Origin: Streptomyces sp. LUP47B
GTDB lineage: Bacteria > Actinomycetota > Actinomycetes > Streptomycetales > Streptomycetaceae
Direction of reading: 5' to 3'
Length of the DNA stretch: 64,000 nucleotides
Assembly: GCF_001746295.1 (NCBI RefSeq)
Contig: NZ_MJAH01000003.1
Coordinates: 492,575-556,574, forward strand
A program made the position numbers and the translations under genes. Within the stretch, counting starts at the first letter, position 1. Each line of letters starts with the position of its first letter. The notes beneath the pieces are model-generated. The model searched no databases, was not told the DNA's origin, and saw nothing but the letters and a program-made list of their open reading frames with translations. This document shows, one piece after another, positions 28,568-37,862 of the stretch.

Positions 28568-30313
28568 ATGCAGCACCTGTACGACATAGATGTCCAGGTT
28601 CCGATGCGTGACGGCGTAGCCCTCGCTGCCAACGTGTGGCATCCGGCCGACGGGGCCGCCCCGACGCTGCTCGTGCGCATGCCGTACGGCAAGGACGTGA
28701 TGGGCTTCGGCCAGTCGGCCATCCCCGACCTCCTGGCTCTGGTGCAGGCCGGCTACGCGGTGGTCGTGCAGGACTGTCGGGGCACCCACCGCTCGGAGGG
28801 CGACTTCGTTCCCCATATGGCCGACCGGAACGACGGCGAGGACACCGTCGCCTGGATCGCGGACCAGCCGTGGTCGGACGGCACGGTGGGCATGTACGGT
28901 CCGTCCTACCTCGGGATGGTCCAGTGGGAGACCGCCGTGACCGGCGCCCCCGCCCTCAAAGCGATCGCGCCGACGTTCACCTCGATCGACAACTACGAGG
29001 CGCCCTGGTACTCCGCGGGCGGAGCGCTGTCACTGAGCCTGGTCACGATGTGGAACGCCATGATGTACACGGCCGACGCGCAGCGGTCCCTGGCGGCAGG
29101 CGAGGACACCCTGTCCCAGTTGCAGCAGCTCGGTCAGGCAGCGCTGTTCCCCGAGGCTCTCAACGAGGTGCTGCCGACGGCCGAGGTCCCGGTCCTGGCG
29201 GCGTACGGCAAGTGGTGGGACGACTGGATGGCCCACCCGTCCCACGACGGGTACTGGGACGCCATGGAGCTCACACCCGAGCTCAAGAACGTCACGGCCC
29301 CGGCGCTCAACATCGGCGGCTGGTACGACCTCTACATCGGGCAGACCCTGCGCACCTACACCGCCGCCCGCCGACAGGCAGGCAGTGCGCCGGCGCGCGA
29401 GGGGCAACGGCTGATCGTCGGTCCGTGGGATCACATGTCCGCGAGCGGCGTCTATCCCGACCGCTCCTTCGGCCCGCTGGCCAGTGCCCAGATGATGGGC
29501 CTGACCGCTCTGCATGTGAAGTTCTTCGACCACTGGCTCCGCGGCGACACCACCGCCCTGGACGACGTGGCACCCGTGAAGATCTTCGTCATGGGCATCG
29601 ACCAGTGGCGCGACGAGCAGGAATGGCCGCTGCCCGACACGCAGTGGACCGACTTCCACCTGACGAGCGACGGCCACGCCAACACCGCAAGCGGGGACGG
29701 CGTGTTGACGACCGAGCCGCCGACCGGCGCCGGGCACGACACCTATCTCTACGACCCGCGCCGCCCGGTTCCCACAGCCGGCGGGGCGTGCCTGCCGATG
29801 ACGCCGGGGTTCGGCGGCCCGGTCGACCAGCGGACCGTCGCCGGCCGCGAGGACGTCCTGTGCTTCACCGGCCCCGTGCTCGAGGAGCCCGTCGAGGTCA
29901 CCGGTCCGGTCAGCCTCACCCTGTTCGTGTCCTCCTCGGCGGTGGACACCGACTTCACCGCCAAGCTCGTCGACGTCTTCCCCGACGGCAGGGCGATCAA
30001 CCTGTGCGACGGGATCCTGCGCGCCCGCTACCGCAAAAGCCTCGCCACGGAAGAACTGATGGAGCCCGGCACGGTCTACGAGATCACCGTCGACATGACC
30101 GCCACCTCGAACGTGTTCCTTCCCGGTCACCGCATCCGCGTGGACGTCTCCAGCAGCAACTTCCCCCGCTACGACCGCAACACCAACACCGGCGGCGTCA
30201 TCGCCCGGGAGAGCGAGGAGCAGATGATCCCCGCGGTCAACCACATCCACCACGGACCGAACCACCCCAGCCGCCTGGTCCTGCCCGTCATCGACCGCAA
30301 GGACCAGCAGTGA
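28568..30313 (+). CDS. CocE/NonD-family alpha/beta hydrolase
   Basis: A 581-residue serine hydrolase of the X-Pro dipeptidyl-peptidase (S15)/cocaine-esterase family. The probable catalytic triad is S113 in GPSYLG, D254 in GGWYDLY and H289 in GPWDHM, spaced almost as in CocE. The DCRGTHRSEG motif and the C-terminal jelly-roll domain (VTGPVSLTLFVSSSAVDTDF) are also present. No signal peptide: cytoplasmic. It begins an operon with a CoA ligase, hydratase and SDR, so it probably releases a carboxylic acid from an ester or amide for activation to CoA. Confidence 0.9.
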   Translation: MQHLYDIDVQVPMRDGVALAANVWHPADGAAPTLLVRMPYGKDVMGFGQSAIPDLLALVQAGYAVVVQDCRGTHRSEGDFVPHMADRNDGEDTVAWIADQPWSDGTVGMYGPSYLGMVQWETAVTGAPALKAIAPTFTSIDNYEAPWYSAGGALSLSLVTMWNAMMYTADAQRSLAAGEDTLSQLQQLGQAALFPEALNEVLPTAEVPVLAAYGKWWDDWMAHPSHDGYWDAMELTPELKNVTAPALNIGGWYDLYIGQTLRTYTAARRQAGSAPAREGQRLIVGPWDHMSASGVYPDRSFGPLASAQMMGLTALHVKFFDHWLRGDTTALDDVAPVKIFVMGIDQWRDEQEWPLPDTQWTDFHLTSDGHANTASGDGVLTTEPPTGAGHDTYLYDPRRPVPTAGGACLPMTPGFGGPVDQRTVAGREDVLCFTGPVLEEPVEVTGPVSLTLFVSSSAVDTDFTAKLVDVFPDGRAINLCDGILRARYRKSLATEELMEPGTVYEITVDMTATSNVFLPGHRIRVDVSSSNFPRYDRNTNTGGVIARESEEQMIPAVNHIHHGPNHPSRLVLPVIDRKDQQ

Positions 30314-31953
30314 GCGCCGCCGACCGGGTCGCCGAACTGACCGCGACCTTCACGGCGCCCTCCCTGGATGTGGCCTGGCTGCTGTGCGACCAACACCCCG
30401 CCGACCGAGTCGCGTTCACCGTCGTCGACGCCACCGGTGAACCTTCCGTTCTGTCCTTCGGAGAGCTGGCGGCGGACTCCCACCGCTGTGCTCGGGCGCT
30501 GAAAGACCTCGGTGTCGGCCCGGGGGACAGAGTCGCGACCCTCATGGGCAAGAGCACCGACCTCGTCACCGTCATCCTCGCGATCTGGCGGCTCGGCGCC
30601 GTCTACGTCCCGCTGTTCACCGCGTTCGCGCCCCAGGCCATCGCCCTGCGTCTGGAAGGCGCGGGTGCGCACGTGGTGGTGGTCGACCCGGACCAGCGCC
30701 ACAAACTCGACCCCGGCCCCGACATGCCGGACGACCCCCAGCGCCGTGTCGTCGTCACCGGAAGCGGCGCGCAGCACGGCGACGCGTCGCTGTCCGACCT
30801 CACAGCGGCCGCGTCACCGGATCCGGTGCCCGCCGTCACCACCAGCGGGGACGGACCGCTGGTGCACATGTTCACCTCCGGCACCACCGGCAAGCCCAAG
30901 GGGGTCATCCACCCCGTCTCCTACATCGCCGGATGGCAGGTCTACCTGGAGTACGGTCTCGGTGTCACCCGGGACAGCAGCTACTGGTGCGCCGCCGACC
31001 CCGGCTGGGCGTACGGCCTGTACTCCGCCATCGTCGCTCCGATGGCCGCCGGGATCCCCAGCCTGCTGCTGTCCGGCGGGTTCTCCCCGGAGACAACCTG
31101 GCGCACCCTGGCCGACCACCAGGTCACCGACTTCACCGCCGCCCCGACCGTGTACCGGGGACTGCGCTCCTCACCGGTGCCGGTGCCACAGGGACTGCAC
31201 CTGCAGCGGGCGTCCAGCGCGGGCGAGCCGCTGACCCCCGAGGTCAACGAGTGGGCCGCTGCCGCGCTCGGCCTGGCCGTGCACGATCACTTCGGCCAGA
31301 CCGAGGTCGGCATGCCGTTGGCCAACCACCACCATCCCGAACTCGCCCGCCCGCTCAAGGCCGGATCGATGGGCCGGCCGGTGCCCGGCTGGAGCCTGAC
31401 CGTCCTGGCCGACGAGAAGGACGAGCCCGCGGAACCAGGCGTGCTCGGCAGGGTCGCGATCGACGTCGCGGAAAGCCCGCTGATGACTTTCAGCGGCTAC
31501 CAGATCCCAGGGCAGGCCGACGCCAAGTTCACCGCCGACGGCCGCTGGTACCTCACGGGCGACGCCGGGCGCATCGACACCGACGGCGACTTCTTCTTCT
31601 CCTCCCGCGACGACGACGTCATCATCATGGCCGGCTACCGGATCGGGCCGTTCGAGATCGAGAGCGTCCTCGCCCAGCACCCCGCCGTCGCCGAGTGCAG
31701 CGTCATCGGCGCACCCGACGACGTCCGCGGCGAGGTCATCGAGGCGTACGTCGTCCTGCGCGACGGCCACGACGCCTCGCCGGACCTGGCCGCCGACCTT
31801 CAGCTGCTGGTCAAGACCCGCTACGCCGCCCACGCCTATCCGCGCACGATCCACTTCATCGACGCCCTGCCCAAGACACCCAGCGGCAAGACCCAGCGCT
31901 ACCTGCTGCGCAGCCGCCGTCGCACCGAACTTTCCAGCCGAGAGACACAGTGA
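30310..31953 (+). CDS. AMP-dependent acyl-CoA synthetase
   Basis: A 547-residue adenylate-forming enzyme of the acetyl/medium-chain acyl-CoA synthetase type. It carries the P-loop FTSGTTGKPKG near residue 195, the HDHFGQTEVG motif near 320, the YLTGDAG motif near 417 and the catalytic lysine in TPSGKTQRY close to the C-terminus. The GTG overlaps the hydrolase stop (GTGA). Expected reaction: acid + ATP + CoA to acyl-CoA, using the acid freed by the upstream hydrolase. Confidence 0.92.
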   Translation: MSAADRVAELTATFTAPSLDVAWLLCDQHPADRVAFTVVDATGEPSVLSFGELAADSHRCARALKDLGVGPGDRVATLMGKSTDLVTVILAIWRLGAVYVPLFTAFAPQAIALRLEGAGAHVVVVDPDQRHKLDPGPDMPDDPQRRVVVTGSGAQHGDASLSDLTAAASPDPVPAVTTSGDGPLVHMFTSGTTGKPKGVIHPVSYIAGWQVYLEYGLGVTRDSSYWCAADPGWAYGLYSAIVAPMAAGIPSLLLSGGFSPETTWRTLADHQVTDFTAAPTVYRGLRSSPVPVPQGLHLQRASSAGEPLTPEVNEWAAAALGLAVHDHFGQTEVGMPLANHHHPELARPLKAGSMGRPVPGWSLTVLADEKDEPAEPGVLGRVAIDVAESPLMTFSGYQIPGQADAKFTADGRWYLTGDAGRIDTDGDFFFSSRDDDVIIMAGYRIGPFEIESVLAQHPAVAECSVIGAPDDVRGEVIEAYVVLRDGHDASPDLAADLQLLVKTRYAAHAYPRTIHFIDALPKTPSGKTQRYLLRSRRRTELSSRETQ

Positions 31954-32738
31954 CCGACACGGACCCCCTCATCGTCGAGCAACGCGGCACCGTCAGGTGG
32001 CTGCTGCTCAACCGCCCGGAGCGGCGCAACGCCCTCGACATCACCCTCATCGAAGCCCTGGACAAGCAGATCACCAGCGCCGAGGCCGACCCCGGCACCG
32101 CCGTCATCGCCGTGGCCGGCAGGGGGCCGAGCTTCTGTGCCGGCGGGGACTTCCACCAGTTCCTGGAGCTGCACGAGCGGGGTGACAACCCGGTCGACTT
32201 CCTGTCCGACGTGTCGGCCTGCTTCAGCCGCATCGCGGCCGGCCCGAAACCCTGGGTCGCCGTCCTGCACGGTCACGCTGTCGCCGGGGGCCTCGAACTC
32301 GCCCTGGCCTGCGATGTCGTAGTGGCCGCCGACACCACGCTCATCGGCGACGGTCACGTCATGCGGCGGCTGGTACCGGCCGGCGGGTCCAGCGTCCGGC
32401 TTCCCGGTGCGGTCGGACGCGGACTGTCACGCCGGCTCTTGCTCACCGGCGAGCTGCTGCCCGCGACCGCCTTCGCGCACACCGGCTGGATCCAGGCGAT
32501 CGTGCCCGAGGCCGACCTGGAAGCCACCGCCACCCGCATCTGCCGGCAACTGGCCGACCAAAGCAGCCCCGCCCAGCAACGCCTCAAGATGCTCCTGCAC
32601 CGCATCGACGGCATGCCCCCCGAGCAGGCCCTGCGCGAGGAACTGGCCGTCTTCGCCGACAACTGGCAGGCCAGCTCGGTCGCCGACGCCCTGCGGGCCT
32701 TCCTTGCTCCCCGGACGACGAAAGCAGACACCCAGTGA
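31950..32738 (+). CDS. Enoyl-CoA hydratase/isomerase family protein
   Basis: A 262-residue crotonase-fold protein with the oxyanion-hole segments SFCAGGDFHQF (residues ~60-70) and GHAVAGGLELALACD (~107-121). The residue after the second segment reads GDGHVMRRLVPAGGSS where the hydratase usually offers a catalytic Glu, so isomerase or hydrolase chemistry is possible. The GTG overlaps the ligase stop. Third gene of the operon. Confidence 0.9.
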   Translation: MTDTDPLIVEQRGTVRWLLLNRPERRNALDITLIEALDKQITSAEADPGTAVIAVAGRGPSFCAGGDFHQFLELHERGDNPVDFLSDVSACFSRIAAGPKPWVAVLHGHAVAGGLELALACDVVVAADTTLIGDGHVMRRLVPAGGSSVRLPGAVGRGLSRRLLLTGELLPATAFAHTGWIQAIVPEADLEATATRICRQLADQSSPAQQRLKMLLHRIDGMPPEQALREELAVFADNWQASSVADALRAFLAPRTTKADTQ

Positions 32739-33493
32739 ACCGCTACCACGGACGCGTCGTCGCCATCACCGGCGCCGCCCAAGGCCTCGGCCTCGCGATG
32801 GCGACCCGGTTTGCCGCGGAGGGCGCCACCGTCGCGCTGGCCGACGTCAACCACCAGGCCCTCAGCGACGCCGCCAAGACCATCACCGACGCCCACGACG
32901 CGACACTCCGCACCGACGTGGTGGACGTGACCGACTCCGCCCAGGTCAACGCCTGGATCACCGCTGTCACCGGCGATCTCGGCCGCCTCGACGCGCTCGT
33001 CAACAACGCCGGCATCATCCGCGACAACCGCGTCGAGGACATCACCGACGACGACTGGCACGCGGTCCTCGACGTCAGCCTCACCGGCGGCTTCCACTGC
33101 GCCCGCGCCGCGTTCGCCCCCATGAAACGCCAGGGCTACGGACGCATCATCAGCTTCTCCTCCATGTCCTGGCGCGGGAACTTCGGCCAGACCAACTACG
33201 TGGCCGCCAAGGCCGGCATCGTCGGCATGACCCGTACCCTCGCACTCGAGGGCGCCCGCCACGGCATCACCGCCAACGCGATCGCCCCCGGCCTCATCGA
33301 GACACCGATGCTCGCCTCCATGAACGGCCCCGCACGCGACAAGCTCACCAACAAGGTCCCGATGCGCCACACCGGCAGGCCCGAGGACATCGCCGAAGCC
33401 GCGGCCTTCCTCGCCGGGGAAGCCGCCGGCTACATCACCGGCATCGTTCTCGACGTGGACGGCGGCATCTCGATCGGATCCTCCATCCGGTAA
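32735..33493 (+). CDS. SDR family oxidoreductase (3-oxoacyl reductase-like)
   Basis: A 252-residue classical SDR with TGAAQGLG near residue 9, NNAGIIRDN near 89, the active-site serine region SFSSMSWRGN, and Y155/K159 in YVAAK. The GTG overlaps the hydratase stop. As the last operon gene after ligase and hydratase it probably oxidises the resulting 3-hydroxyacyl-CoA. No thiolase follows; cleavage may use the thiolases at the start of the window or genes elsewhere. Confidence 0.9.
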   Translation: MNRYHGRVVAITGAAQGLGLAMATRFAAEGATVALADVNHQALSDAAKTITDAHDATLRTDVVDVTDSAQVNAWITAVTGDLGRLDALVNNAGIIRDNRVEDITDDDWHAVLDVSLTGGFHCARAAFAPMKRQGYGRIISFSSMSWRGNFGQTNYVAAKAGIVGMTRTLALEGARHGITANAIAPGLIETPMLASMNGPARDKLTNKVPMRHTGRPEDIAEAAAFLAGEAAGYITGIVLDVDGGISIGSSIR

Positions 33494-33573
33494 CCGCGAA
33501 CGCGACCGATCCGGTTCGCCGTCGTGCAGGCACATGGTGGTCTCGAGGTGGTCCTTTGGACCGGAAGGTACTG

Positions 33574-34422
33574 ATGCAGGGTGTAGTCGTCACCGCGTTC
33601 GAGGGACCTGATGCCCTGGTCGTACGAGAGCTTCCGGAGCCGGAGGCCCAAGAGGGTCAGGTCCTCATCGACGTCGAGTGGGCGGGCGTGGTCTTCCCCG
33701 ACCCTCCTGCAGACTCGCGGGGAGTACCAGACGCGTCCCGAACTGCCGTTCATCCCCGGCTGGGAGATGTCCGGAACGGTCCGCACGGACGGTGCCGGAT
33801 TGCATGCCGGTGACCGCGTGGCAGCGCTGCCGGTCACCGGTGGCTTCGCCCAGACGGCCGCTGTCGACGCGTCGATGGCCTTTCCACTCCCGGACAACGT
33901 CGACACCCGCCGTGGGGCGGCCCAGCCCCTCAACTACCTGACCGCACATTTCGCCCTGGTTCACCGGGGTGCTTTCCGCCCAGGCAACTGGCCGCGGCGT
34001 ACGGCGCGCGCGTCATCGCCGTCGTGTCCACCGACGAGTAGGCCGAACTGGCCAGGTCGGCGGGAGCACACGAGGTCGTACGGGTCGGCGGATTCCTCGA
34101 CGAGGTCAGGTTCCTCACCGACGGCCGAGGCGTCGACCTCGTGGTCGACCCCGTCGGCGGGGACCGCTTCCCGGACTCGCTTCGCGCGCTACGGCACGGC
34201 GGGGGACGCCTCCTCGTCCTGGGATTCGCCGGCCGGGGCATCCCCACGGTCAAAGCGAACCGTCTGCTGATGACCAACACCTCGGTGCTCGGAGTCGGGA
34301 TGGACGAGTACTGGCGGCAGGATCCGGAAGCCGCCCGCGTGCATTGGCACGAACTCTGGCCCTTGCTGAAGCGAAGAGGCCTCGGCAGGACACTGCTGTG
34401 GGTACGTCAGGCCGTACGCTAG
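33574..34422 (+). pseudogene. Zinc-type alcohol dehydrogenase / quinone oxidoreductase, disrupted
   Basis: Homology starts at the ATG at 33574 (VVTAFEGPDALVVRELPEPE) and shifts frame near 33700 to RPELPFIPGWEMSGTV. It then loses the Rossmann glycine-motif segment between ...VHRGAFRPG and the continuation QLAAAYGARVIAVVSTDE, meets an in-frame TAG at 34038-34040, and continues AELARSAGAHEVVRVGG to the natural C-terminus. At least one frameshift, one internal deletion and one stop make it non-functional. Confidence 0.87.
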
Positions 34423-34504
34423 TACCCACTTGCAGGGGTCGTTTCCTCTGGCCCGGACGACCACCCGTCGCTCCGGGCGGGGACGCCCATGGGAGACTGC
34501 TGCG

Positions 34505-35194
34505 GTGACGGCCCCAACTGACTCGCGTGACCGACGCCCCCGCCGAACGGCGCGCAGGCGCGTCGTCGACACTCGTCGGCGGGACGAGCTGCTGCGCCAG
34601 GCCGAGGCGATCATCCTGACCGAAGGCTTCACCGCCGTGACCATGGATGAGCTCGCCCAGCGACTGGGGTGCTCCAAGGCGACGCTGTACAGCCTCGCCT
34701 CCACGAAGGAACAACTCGTCCTGGCGGTCACCCGCGCCTTCTTCCGGGACGCGACAGCCGAGATCGAACAGGCCGTCCAGGCCGAGCCCGACCCCAGGCA
34801 GCGCATCCGGGTCTACCTCACCGGCGTCGGCACGGCCATGCGCCGGCACTCCCACGCCTTCTACGACGACATGGTCGGCTACGAACCGACCGCGCAGATC
34901 TACCGCACCAACTCCGCCGCCGCGGCGCGCCGGGTCCACGAACTGATCGAGGACGGCGTGCGGACCGGCGTTTTCCGCGCGCTCAACGGCCACTTCGCAG
35001 CCCAGGTCGTGGCGGTCACCATCGACGCGGTCCAGTCGGGGGCCCTCCTGGAGAGCACCGGCCTGACCGCCGGCGACGCCTTCTCCGAGCTCGGTGACCT
35101 CCTGCTGGACGGGCTCAGTTCGGAGCAGGGCGCAGGCGAGTCCCCTTCCACCGCTGTGCGCTCGCCGAGGGACGAGGCCGCGGCGCCGAAGTGA
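34505..35194 (+). CDS. TetR-family transcriptional regulator
   Basis: A 229-residue TetR protein. The helix-turn-helix lies at residues ~40-65 (MDELAQRLGCSKATLYSLAS), after an Arg-rich N-tail, and a C-terminal ligand domain follows (TetR_C family with AAARRVHELIEDG). I start at GTG 34505; the frame is open 25 codons further upstream with no better ribosome site. It is a candidate repressor of the hydrolase/ligase operon that ends 1 kb upstream, but no matching operator was verified. Confidence 0.85.
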   Translation: MTAPTDSRDRRPRRTARRRVVDTRRRDELLRQAEAIILTEGFTAVTMDELAQRLGCSKATLYSLASTKEQLVLAVTRAFFRDATAEIEQAVQAEPDPRQRIRVYLTGVGTAMRRHSHAFYDDMVGYEPTAQIYRTNSAAAARRVHELIEDGVRTGVFRALNGHFAAQVVAVTIDAVQSGALLESTGLTAGDAFSELGDLLLDGLSSEQGAGESPSTAVRSPRDEAAAPK

Positions 35195-35294
35195 GGCCCG
35201 GGGGAGGGGCGAACCTCGCGGACAGCCGCGGCATGCAGCACATGAGGGCGCACCTGGGTGGTGGGACCGCCGGTGTGAGCGCCACTCCACCAGG

Positions 35295-35314
35295 CAGAGA
35301 CCGCCGATCCATGG
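35295..35314 (+). repeat. Left copy of a 20-bp inverted repeat flanking the SDR gene
   Basis: This 20-bp stretch (CAGAGACCGCC...CATGG) is the exact reverse complement of 36257-36276. The similarity extends more loosely for about 25 bp to the right. It lies about 90 bp before the SDR start. Confidence 0.85.
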
Positions 35315-35406
35315 ATAAACCTTCCTCTCCCGCCCCTGCGCATGCCCTCCTACGGTCGAGGCTGCGGGCGCTCACCGGCCCGCCGTACCGAAGGAGCAGG
35401 ACCCCC

Positions 35407-36150
35407 ATGAAGATGACCGGCAACACGATCCTGATCACCGGCGGAACCTCGGGCATCGGCCTCGGCCTGGCCCTGCGCCTGCACGAGGCCGGCAACAAGG
35501 TGATCGTCGCCGGCCGGCGCAAGGAACTCCTCGACGAGATCACGGCCGAGCACCCGGGCATCGACGCCCTCGTCCTCGATGTCGCGGACCCCGACTCCAT
35601 CGCCCGGGCCCGCGAGACCGTGGCGGCGAGCCACCCTGAGCTGAACATCCTGGTCAACAATGCCGGCATCATGCTGCGGGAGGACCTCCTCGACCCGTCC
35701 GGACTCCCGGTCGCAGAGGACCACATCACAGTCAACCTGCTCGGCACGATCCGGATGACGTACGCCTTCCTGCCCCTGCTGGTGGGCAAGGACGACGCGG
35801 TCGTCATGAACGTCACCTCCGCGCTGGCGTTCGTGCCGTACCCGATCACCCCGACCTACAGCGCGACCAAGGCCGCGCTGCACTCCTTCTCCGAGAGCCT
35901 GCGCGTCCAGCTCGCCGACGCCGGCGTTCAGGTGATCGAGGTGGTCCCGCCCGGCGTGCGCACGACCCTGCTGGGCCAGCAGGACAGCGACCACGCCATG
36001 CCGTTGGACGACTTCCTCACCGAGACGTTCGATCTGCTGCGCGAGAAGCCCGACGCGAAGGAGCTGGTCGTCGAGCGCGCCGGGTTCATCCGCGATGCGG
36101 TGGCCAAGGGCTCCTACGACGACGTCCTCACCATGATCACCAGCAGCTGA
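35407..36150 (+). CDS. SDR family oxidoreductase (DltE-like)
   Basis: A 247-residue short-chain dehydrogenase with TGGTSGIG near residue 11, NNAGIM, and Y151/K155 in YSATK. It lacks the C-terminal segment of FabG-type enzymes and ends AKGSYDDVLTMITSS, like proteins annotated as DltE or YciK-type oxidoreductases. The start is ATG 35407 after AAGGAG. It is bracketed by two inverted copies of a 20-bp element, and an XRE regulator follows, which suggests a regulator-enzyme cassette. Substrate unknown. Confidence 0.88.
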   Translation: MKMTGNTILITGGTSGIGLGLALRLHEAGNKVIVAGRRKELLDEITAEHPGIDALVLDVADPDSIARARETVAASHPELNILVNNAGIMLREDLLDPSGLPVAEDHITVNLLGTIRMTYAFLPLLVGKDDAVVMNVTSALAFVPYPITPTYSATKAALHSFSESLRVQLADAGVQVIEVVPPGVRTTLLGQQDSDHAMPLDDFLTETFDLLREKPDAKELVVERAGFIRDAVAKGSYDDVLTMITSS

Positions 36151-36256
36151 CCGGCCTGCGGCAGGTCAACAGGTCTGATGACCGTCGGGTCGTCTCGCTG
36201 TGAGCGTCCTCGTCCTCGGCCCGGCGGCTTCGCGCGGGTGGGGGAGGAGGGCTCAG

Positions 36257-36276
36257 CCATGGATCGGCGGTCTCTG
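36257..36276 (-). repeat. Right copy of the 20-bp inverted repeat, upstream of the XRE regulator
   Basis: Exact reverse complement of 35295-35314, centred about 45 bp before the regulator start. Two copies upstream of two adjacent genes are expected for a shared operator of an autoregulated repressor. Confidence 0.8.
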
Positions 36277-36309
36277 GATAGCCGGCCGGGATGCGGCGAG
36301 GATGAGCGC

Positions 36310-37149
36310 ATGGACAAGAAGGAACTCGCGGAATTCCTGCGCCACCGGCGTGAGACGCTGCGCCCCCGCGACGTCGGCCTGGTCGAAGGACCGCGCAGGC
36401 GTACGCAGGGGCTGCGCCGCGAGGAGGTCGCGCAGCTCGCCGGCATGTCCACCGACTACTACGCCCGGCTGGAACAGCAGCGTGCTCCGCAGCCCTCCGT
36501 CCAGATCACCACGTCCCTCGCCCGGGCACTGCGGCTGACCCTGGACGAACGCGACCACCTCTTCGTCCTCATCGGCCACAACGCCCCGGCCCGCTTCCAC
36601 CGCTCCGAACATGTCAGCCCGACACTGATGCGGGTCCTGGACCGTCTGGACGACTCTCCGGCCATGGTGCAGACCGACCTGTTCGAGACCCTCGCGATGA
36701 ACCCCCTGGCCGTCGCACTGCTCGGCGACCAGATGCGCCACACCGGTCTGGCCCGCAGCGGCTACTACCGCTGGTTCATGGACCCGGCCGAACGTCTGAT
36801 GGTTCCCGAGGAGACCCACGAACGCCACGGCCGCGCCCAGGCAGCACGCCTGCGTGCCGCGCTCACGGCAGGCAGCGACACCCCCCGAGCCGCCCGGATC
36901 CTCGCCGAACTGCAGGAACGCAGCCCCGAGTTCGTCCGCATGTGGGAACTTCAGGAGGTCGCCCAACGCTACGACGACTGCAAGACCATCCTCCATCCCG
37001 AACTCGGCCGCATCGACGTCGACGCCCAGGTCCTGTTCACCGAGAACCGCGCCCAGACCCTCGTGGTGCTGACCACCCGCCCCGGCACGGAGAGCCACAG
37101 CAAGCTCGAACTGCTCTCCGTCATAGGACAGCAGCAGGTCACGCCCTGA
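36310..37149 (+). CDS. XRE-family regulator with MmyB-like ligand domain
   Basis: A 279-residue regulator. The N-terminal Cro/C1 helix-turn-helix (residues ~38-63, REEVAQLAGMSTDYYARLEQ) is preceded by the RRRTQGLRRE segment typical of actinobacterial MmyB-like regulators. The remaining ~190 residues are the MmyB-type PAS-like domain (ALLGDQMRHTGLARSGYYRWF), which binds small lipophilic molecules in the known example. The start is ATG 36310. It probably controls the preceding SDR through the repeated element. Confidence 0.9.
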   Translation: MDKKELAEFLRHRRETLRPRDVGLVEGPRRRTQGLRREEVAQLAGMSTDYYARLEQQRAPQPSVQITTSLARALRLTLDERDHLFVLIGHNAPARFHRSEHVSPTLMRVLDRLDDSPAMVQTDLFETLAMNPLAVALLGDQMRHTGLARSGYYRWFMDPAERLMVPEETHERHGRAQAARLRAALTAGSDTPRAARILAELQERSPEFVRMWELQEVAQRYDDCKTILHPELGRIDVDAQVLFTENRAQTLVVLTTRPGTESHSKLELLSVIGQQQVTP

Positions 37150-37174
37150 CGTTCTCCGTGATCGGGCCGCCGGT

Positions 37175-37228
37175 TTGACCGGATGCCGCCTCCGCTTTAC
37201 TCTCGAATGCATACGGAGGCAGCATCCG
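37175..37228 (+). promoter_or_regulatory. Promoter and operator of the TetR gene
   Basis: TTGACC (37175-37180) and TACTCT (37198-37203) are 17 nt apart. A nearly perfect inverted repeat, CGGATGCCGCCTCCG (37180-37194) and CGGAGGCAGCATCCG (37214-37228, one mismatch), flanks the -10 region, as for an autorepressed TetR. Confidence 0.75.
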
Positions 37229-37268
37229 TTTTGGTGCGGTCGCAGGATCAGGGCAGGCAGGAGGGTGC

Positions 37269-37862
37269 ATGAGCACCGGTGAACAGCGGGTACGCAAGCC
37301 CCGCGCGGACGTTCAGCGCAACCGCGTCGCCCTCCTGGAGACCGCGCAGCGTCACTTCCTGCAGCACGGGGTCGGCACCTCCCTCGAGTCGGTGGCCAAG
37401 GAGGCGGGCGTCGGACCCGGCACCCTGTACCGGCACTTCCCCACCCGGGAGGCGCTGCTGGCGGCGGTGCTGCAGACGCGCTCCGAGGAGCTGGTGGCCC
37501 GCCAGGCGGACATCGAGCAACTCATCGACCCCGCCGAGGCGTTGGACCAGTGGCTGCGGGCAATGGAGGAGTACTTCAGCGCCTACAGCGGTCTTCCGGA
37601 ACCGCTCATGGCCGCGGCCCGGGCGCAGGAGCCGGACAGCCCGCTCACGATTCCCTGCGACATCCTCATCACCGCCACCGACGAGTACGTGCGAGCAGCT
37701 CAACGCGCGGGGCACGTGCGCGCGTCGGTACGGGGGTACGACCTGTTCCTCGCGGCCTGTTCCATTGCCTGGATCAAGGGCAACGGTCCCGACGAGGAGT
37801 CGCTCGACCGACTTCGCGCACTGATCGCGAGCGGTTACCGCCAACGGGACAACCAGGCGTAA
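37269..37862 (+). CDS. TetR-family transcriptional regulator
   Basis: A 197-residue TetR protein. The helix-turn-helix at residues ~37-60 reads SLESVAKEAGVGPGTLYRHF, followed by PTREALLAAVL and a C-terminal helical ligand domain of the SbtR-like type. It opens a small same-strand group with an F420-type reductase and a nitroreductase. A large inverted repeat overlaps its promoter, so it likely represses itself and the genes behind it. Confidence 0.92.
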   Translation: MSTGEQRVRKPRADVQRNRVALLETAQRHFLQHGVGTSLESVAKEAGVGPGTLYRHFPTREALLAAVLQTRSEELVARQADIEQLIDPAEALDQWLRAMEEYFSAYSGLPEPLMAAARAQEPDSPLTIPCDILITATDEYVRAAQRAGHVRASVRGYDLFLAACSIAWIKGNGPDEESLDRLRALIASGYRQRDNQA

